The notes under the pieces: generated by a model | What the model was told of the DNA's origin: nothing | What the model saw: only the letters and a program-made list of their open reading frames with translations | Database searches by the model: none | Part shown: positions 56,412-64,000 of the stretch, piece by piece | Position numbering within the stretch: position 1 is the stretch's first letter | How the letters are laid out: every line of letters starts with the position of its first letter | Position numbers and translations under genes: made by a program | NCBI GenBank assembly: GCA_010093705.1 | Contig: MU006089.1 | Span: forward strand, 2,777,561-2,841,560 | Reading direction: 5' to 3' | From: Patellaria atrata CBS 101060 | Taxonomy: Eukaryota > Ascomycota > Dothideomycetes > Patellariales > Patellariaceae | Length of the DNA: 64,000 nucleotides

Positions 56412-57885
56412 GAATTATATTAAGAGAAAAGGACGGGAAAGGAGGGAGGAGGTGTGGAGGGGTTTTTCCCTTGGGAGTGAGCTGTTCGAAAGGTTTCGGG
56501 GCTGCTTGGGTGCGGCTGAGAAAGCACAAGAACTTCAGCCTTGCCTTACAGTATGGATTACGGGTAGTATCATGAGCACGCCTAACCATAAACGTGACAA
56601 TTAACCTGGTTTAAGCTGCCGCAGTGAGTTTCAAAAAAGGTCAAGAAGAGTTGCTCAAGACTTTCGGAAAAAGCTTCAAGTATCCGTATTCGGATCCGAA
56701 GGAAAAGCCCCAAACAATTAAACAAAGGGTGGAGGCGCAGATGACAAGTCCAACAGGTTCATAACTAGGTATCATCCACGAGCCCGTTCTTTGGGGGCAC
56801 AGAATGAGGGGCATAATAAGTATGGACACTCTACTGTACAGTGTACTGTAACATTTGAAGCAAACCCAAGCAACCCTAATGCCACTCACGCCGTCAGACC
56901 GGTGAAGAAAATCCCGATCATCCAGCGAAATCCTATCAAAATTTCTGGGGTTCGTCTTTGTCCCTTAATAGATCTACAAGAGGCACAGAAGGCCCCCGAT
57001 CGTGCATCTCTTTTGACCTTCTAGACTCCAATATCAAAACACAAAGAAGCAACATACTATGCAAACAAAGACTTTGCGAGTTGAGTTTTCGGAGACCCGT
57101 AGGTCTCATTAAATGATCAGTTTGATTGGTAGCCTAGCTATCTACATAGAAAGGCACATGCTCCTCCCTGACACGTTTTTGTGAAGATGCATTGGGAGCT
57201 ATGTTCCTAGAGGTAGGGGACAGAACGTCGTAGGGAACAAAACGTCGTGCAATGAGTCCAGCCCAGGTCTACTCCAGGTCCCCAACACCGATCCATACCC
57301 TCCATTTTCGCCATCCGAAAAAACCTGAAGACCGAAACACCGTCGCTGCTTGAAAGTACTAGATGCTTTTTCTATCTTTTTGATACTATTTTCGCCTTTT
57401 CGAATTAGAAAGGGGTGGAGCGGAAAACACAAACCTCGAATTGAAAGCATTATCAGACGTCCCCATGGGGATCGAAGCTAGGCGCGACTTTTGTTTGCTA
57501 TTTGTTGATTTCCATTGACGAGGATCGATTCGAATATTTAGCGTCTTTCTCAAATGTCGTGCTCGGGCGGGTATCTGGACACAGCAAAATCTGTCAGAGG
57601 CATCGACACGGTAAAATAGTCCTCCGATCGAGGAACAAATTAGTAAACAAGACCTTAGAATTCAACCTGCCGACGCTGCAATTCCGTTGGTTTGGTGTCG
57701 CTTTACACCTTTACTATCGTCCTGCGTACGCAAATAACAATGTCAGCTAGGAATCTTCTCTTGTCGTAGCAAAACGGAAGGTTGTCTATAGTTGCCCAAG
57801 GGCTAATACTTTGACGGAGCGAGGGTTCACGTGGACCGATCGAGGTGCCGTCATGAGTATATGCCCGAGGGCCGTACAACCAACC
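56412..57885. other. Intergenic: Hsp70-like promoter and pap1 3' flank
   Basis: No gene was recognised in 1.5 kb. It contains CTACTGTACAGTGTACTGTA near 56829 and a short direct repeat GAACGTCGT / AAACGTCGT near 57222-57247. Confidence 0.5.
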
Positions 57886-59910
<2,025 letters not shown>

Positions 59911-61593
59911 TATTTGATTTAAAGCCTTAAAACTCTATGCCATACGGGCGAGAAGGTAGTAGTTTGGATGAAAAGACGATCTTCGGCGGAGGAGTAGCGC
60001 AGGAATAGTAGGTCAAGTTCGTGGAGAGTGGAGGCGCGAACCAGCATCACGGGAAGACGAGAGTCATATATGTGACTTGTGATCAATAATAATGCCGGGC
60101 TCAGAGTCTAGTTGATCCGGCAAGGCATCGAAATGATAGTCCTAAAGTGTGAGAAAATCTTTGGAAGCGGCGTAGCGAACGTGTTGACGGGAAAGGTAGT
60201 ACTAACGTCTGGTGCACGGACCACCAACGTGTCACTACTTTACTTCACCTCAGCCCTAGGGATTAATATGTACAAGTACTGGTAGTCTGATTAAACAGAT
60301 AGACTTAGATAGTAGTAGATAGAAGCTTGTTATAGTAAGGTATTGACCTCTTCAATTTCTACTCGGTTACGTCATTTTCATCTTCATCAGTTATCTAGTC
60401 ATAGTTATATTTCCTGCTTTATTCGGTACTCTTAATTGTGGCATATAAACCAAGAATTGGATACAATTTAGTAACTAGTGAAGGTGAATGGCCTAAGGGT
60501 GTTCGAACGGCGACTAACAATTCATCCAAACTGGGAAAAAAAAAATTTGTCCCCGGTTCGATCCCAGTCTTTCGCATTTTTATATGAACTATATGGTACG
60601 CCTCAGTCATCGTATGTTAGTTGTATACTCATCTGGCCGCGCTTCGAATTTAAAGAACAAATGGCTTCAGGATAGATACTAGTCTATGTTCGTACAGCAT
60701 GCAATTGTTCTAACTAGTTGATTAGATGTAGCGGAGTCAAACGCCCAAAGGATTCCCTTCCCAAAGCTACCGCACAGTAAGACATGTGTACAAGAAAGCA
60801 AAACATATTGCACTATAATCTGTAACCTAGGGTGTTATGGAATAGAGGTAAACCGCTGTTCCTGGCGAATTTAACAACCAAAAGGCGCTTTCACATGCCT
60901 AGTCTCCCGAACTCACTTCCATCAGAGTTTTACACCAAGCAGTTGTACATATAACGCACCTCAAACTCGTTCCACTTAGGTCGTATTGCAAACAGGTACC
61001 GGATTGCACATGTAGCCCTCGGCAATGAACAAATCAGTAACCACGCTTCAAGCAGCAGAGCTTGTTCAACTTACCTAAAGACGTAGTATACAGTGGCGGA
61101 AGAGCTAAAATTGAGGAAGTGCTGTACTGTTTGTAGGGTCTTATTTAGTATGAAAGAAGTAGGGTGTGGAGAAGGCGACAGAGTATTTTGGCTGTGTTGA
61201 TACGTGGTTTCGGGACTGGTTGGGGTTGTGTAAGGTGGATTTAGGGTGATTGAAAGGAGAAGGAGACAGAAGATTCGAGTCGAGTAGGTTGAGACTCGGA
61301 TGAAGTTATCTTTATTGCTAGCTGATAAGGTGGTCAGGCGTACATTCTACTATGATTCAGAAGTGATATAACTCTGACTTACAGTCAACATCAGGGAGTA
61401 CATGGAATGTAGAGATTAGGCGGAGACAAACCACATCCTTTATTCCCTATACTAGCTTTGTCGACTGAAGTAAGTATCAATTAAAATGGTAGTAAATTAT
61501 TATTAGGATCAGACAAGTGTTGGGTTTAGGGTATCATATTGCTCATTAACGGTTACCACCTATACATCCAAGTTAAAACCATCTCCTCTGCTT
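59911..61593. other. Intergenic with a tRNA-like relic
   Basis: This is a 1.7-kb gap between the starts of pap1 and the end of the phytase gene. Apart from the tRNA-like stretch listed separately I see no feature. Confidence 0.5.
60478..60576 (+). other. tRNA-like relic (probable tRNA-derived pseudogene)
   Basis: GTGAAGG (60478-60484) can pair along all seven positions, with two wobbles, with CTTTCGC (60569-60575), which is followed by an A as in a discriminator base. GGTTCGATCCC (60555-60565) is a good B box, and ATGGCCTAAGGG (60488-60499) resembles an A box. The T stem has two mismatches, the D loop is too long, a run of ten A lies inside, and I cannot find an anticodon arm. It is therefore unlikely to be a working tRNA. 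Confidence 0.35.
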
Positions 61594-63221
61594 TCAATCA
61601 AAGCATTCATCCCATTTCCCACCATGCCTAGCAAATGACAAGCTCTCTACAAAATTATCCAGCGTGCAGCGGCCCAGACTATCACCTTCGCATGTCTCAA
61701 GGGGTAACACTCTATCATTCAGTACCACCCTCACCAACTCATCATCTATACCGTCACACTTCATCTTCTCAAAGTACGCACGGGCTGCAAATGGCACAGT
61801 ACGAGCAGCAGAATACCCATGCGTCTCTTCTATGCTCATGCGTGTCGTATTAGACAGCTGCGGGACGTTGTGGAACATCTCAAGCGCGCTAAAGATGTCT
61901 GTCATATCGTTGTCATGACTAAAATCTGCGAACAGAACATGACCTTTGCCTAAGGGGAAAGTCTCTGGATGGTCGTCCAGCGTATGATTAGTGGAGGTAT
62001 GATCCTGAAGGGGTTTACCCGTTAATCGGGCAATAAGCTCATTCGCAAAGCCCACACCTTGCGTTGGGCCGAGCGGGTTGCCGTGGCTGAAGCCATACCA
62101 TTTACCAAGGGTTTGGTACCAGTCATAGATGCGCCATTCATCTTCATTGAAGAGGTCACAGAAAGGGGAGATCTCGCCGGTTGGGGAATGAACCGTCTCA
62201 AAGGCGCAGAGATCCATGAGATAACTAGCTTCTTCCGAGGAAACCTTGAGGCCTGGGAGTTCCCGCTCGAGTCTCTCTTGAATTACAGGGAAAGCTTCTT
62301 TGGCGTACTTGTCTTGGGCAATGGCTGCGAGGTGGCCATTATGACCAGTATCGCTTTCGAAATTCTTGCATAGGCCGTGATTCAACGTGTTATTAGATCC
62401 AGGTGCTTCACTAATGACTACAAAATCATAGTGTCGACCATCTTTAATCGAGTCCTTATTCATAAGGTCGGACATCTTCGCTTGGTGGAAACCTTCAATC
62501 CAGTATTGTGCGGACATGACTACCCTGTCCTGACCTGACGCTCTAACAAAAGGCATGTAATCCACGGCAAGATCTCTGTACCGTTCATAGTATTTGATTC
62601 CGGAGTCATAAAGTTCTTGCTCCCCGAACTTGCTCAGTTGATCTTCCCCGAGAGTGTACTCATAGTCTTTCAAAAAAGCATATTTCCCATCAAACACTTC
62701 CACATCCGACTTGATTTTCTTCACCAAGTTCCTATAGTAAATGGTCTTGTATGCCGTTGGGTCCCGAGCCCCGTGCCTGGACAAGATCTGTACGAAAGTG
62801 ATCTTGCAGGTATCGGGTACCGTGTTATTGATCTCCGATGGGACACTAAAGTACGGAGAATATTGACCCCAGTAGTGGGATATTTCTGGCCTGCATTGGT
62901 ATCCATGCTGACGTGTATCACACGGATTCCCAGGACGTTGGACCTGTGAAATATCGGTTCTGAGCCACGATCTAATGTGATCGCAAAGGATTAGTGCTAT
63001 AGTTTAGGAAGGGGTATGTGTTGGGAGTCGCACATTGGATGTCTTATGAAAAAGACGACAGCAGTAATGGTTGCAAGAGCGACCCATAATCTCCGTAGGG
63101 ACGAGTCCTCCTTTAAGAGCTTCCGGGACGGTGATCGCTCGAATCTGTGCACGGGTAATTCTGACTGGAATCGTCCGGCCTTGTGTGGGACGCGAATTCT
63201 GTTGAAGTTCTGTTTCTCCAT
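61594..63221 (-). CDS. Histidine-acid phytase (PhyA-like) with N-terminal membrane anchor
   Basis: Two exons (63221-63034, 62971-61594; 62-nt intron) encode 521 residues. The enzyme releases phosphate from phytate or other phosphomonoesters. The catalytic motif LSRHGARDP puts the nucleophile at His129, and His415-Asp416 (FADFSHDND) supplies the proton donor. CDTRQHGYQCRPEISHYWGQ and YSPYFSVPSEI match the N-terminal region of fungal phytases. Cysteines expected for disulfides are present. Unlike secreted PhyA, it begins with about 44 basic, hydrophilic residues and then a single hydrophobic segment (LWVALATITAVVFFI, about residues 45-59). This suggests a type II membrane protein facing the cell surface or a secretory compartment. 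Confidence 0.9.
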
Positions 63222-64000
63222 TTTGACGATAAGGTTGGGAGAGAACAGAGTACCGGACTCTTTTCAATTGGGAAATCGTTCAGGACATGCCCCAAACCCA
63301 AGCTGCCAGCAGTTTGAGGGGAGACAACAAGGTGAAGATTGCTAACAGAAAGGCTTGGTGGTCTGCGCTCAGGAGAATGTCCCGTCCTAAGCGGCAGCGC
63401 CACTTCCATTAAAACCATCAGGGTAAGTGCCAAGACGTGGCTAGTATGTGGCTGTGCGGTGCACGTACAGTTTTATGTCAGCCGAATAAAGCCAAACAAG
63501 ACAAACTCGGAGACAGCAAGAACCGTCAGTCCGTCAATGCTCTTTACCAGCTTCACACGCTCCACCACCACAATTAAATTCCCCATATTCTCCGTATGAA
63601 TATCCATCACCCAAATTCTCGTTTATGCGAACTGTCCATGTAGAGATCTTGCCAAGTTTGAGTGGCTTTCTTCTGTTTGCTTATTTCCATCTTTATTGTA
63701 CATACAGTACATACATTCTCCTCTAAATCATCATCAATTGTTGGAATTGGAGTTCAAAGTTGGTCTTCCATAACCTTCCCTCAACTCCTTCCGCCCTCAA
63801 TCTCAATTGCCCACCCGAACTCGGCCACGATCGTCCACACGTCTATCAGATATCGGTCAAGTCACGGGAGAACGCCTTTGGGATTTGAGGGTTTCGCTTC
63901 TTATCGCGGGGTCGTTAGTCGATGCACCAGCTGCTCTTGATGGTACACAAAGTAGATCTATACATCAGCCACGAAGGATTCCCAGGGCTATAAAACGGAC
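63222..64000. other. Intergenic: phytase promoter, nothing else recognised
   Basis: This is the upstream region of the phytase gene to the window edge. It has a TACATACAGTACATACA stretch near 63699. Small open frames here show no family resemblance. Confidence 0.5.

Overview
The window is nuclear DNA of a filamentous ascomycete (Pezizomycotina). Most genes carry short GT-AG introns of about 45-85 nt, and there are fungal-specific families: an AA11 LPMO, a fused MoaA-MoaC, a pyrG with the filamentous-fungus insertion, and Dal5-type and DHA1 permeases. A leotiomycete (Helotiales-like) source is my best guess, from general style only. Exon structures were assembled by eye from reading frames and splice sites. 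Frames and intron phases were checked arithmetically, but nothing was compared with a database.

Layout. At 0-6 kb there is a decayed glutamine-synthetase-like gene, an F-box-like DUF protein (-) and a secreted AA11 LPMO. At 6-9.3 kb lie an isochorismatase-fold hydrolase and pyrG (-). At 10.4-15.2 kb is a divergent high-affinity iron uptake pair: fet3 (-) and ftr1 (+) share a 1.4-kb promoter with three exact HGATA (SreA-type) sites. At 15.8-21.7 kb are a BTB protein, a small secreted cysteine-containing protein, a DHA1 MFS pump (-) and prefoldin subunit 4 (-, five small-to-medium pieces in four exons). At 23.2-30.2 kb are an APC amino-acid/GABA-type permease and a Dal5-type MFS transporter, separated by 3.1 kb without a gene. 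At 31.8-37.0 kb are a bZIP factor and the molybdopterin gene moaA-moaC (cnxABC/MOCS1 type). At 39.1-47.4 kb are a large conserved DUF protein, a sideroflexin and the ER chaperone lhs1 (ends HDEL). At 54.0-63.2 kb, all on minus, are an Hsp70/actin-fold ATPase, poly(A) polymerase and a histidine-acid phytase with a membrane anchor.

The most unusual part is 47.4-54.0 kb. The two flanking genes converge on it, so neither needs it as a promoter, yet it is 6.6 kb long and has no recognisable coding sequence. By eye it resolves into about eight diverged units of 0.6-0.75 kb in one orientation. Each repeats the same three landmarks in the same order: a CATCACYACC-like block, a purine block around TTWAAATAGTAGA, and TATAA followed by a pyrimidine tract ending in YAG. 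This looks like an old tandem array of promoter-like units, possibly non-coding transcription units. A second point of interest is the moaA-moaC gene: its long intron, if retained, ends the first protein exactly at the C-terminal Gly-Gly that MoaA needs, while splicing removes that Gly-Gly and fuses MoaC. This parallels the animal MOCS1 arrangement.
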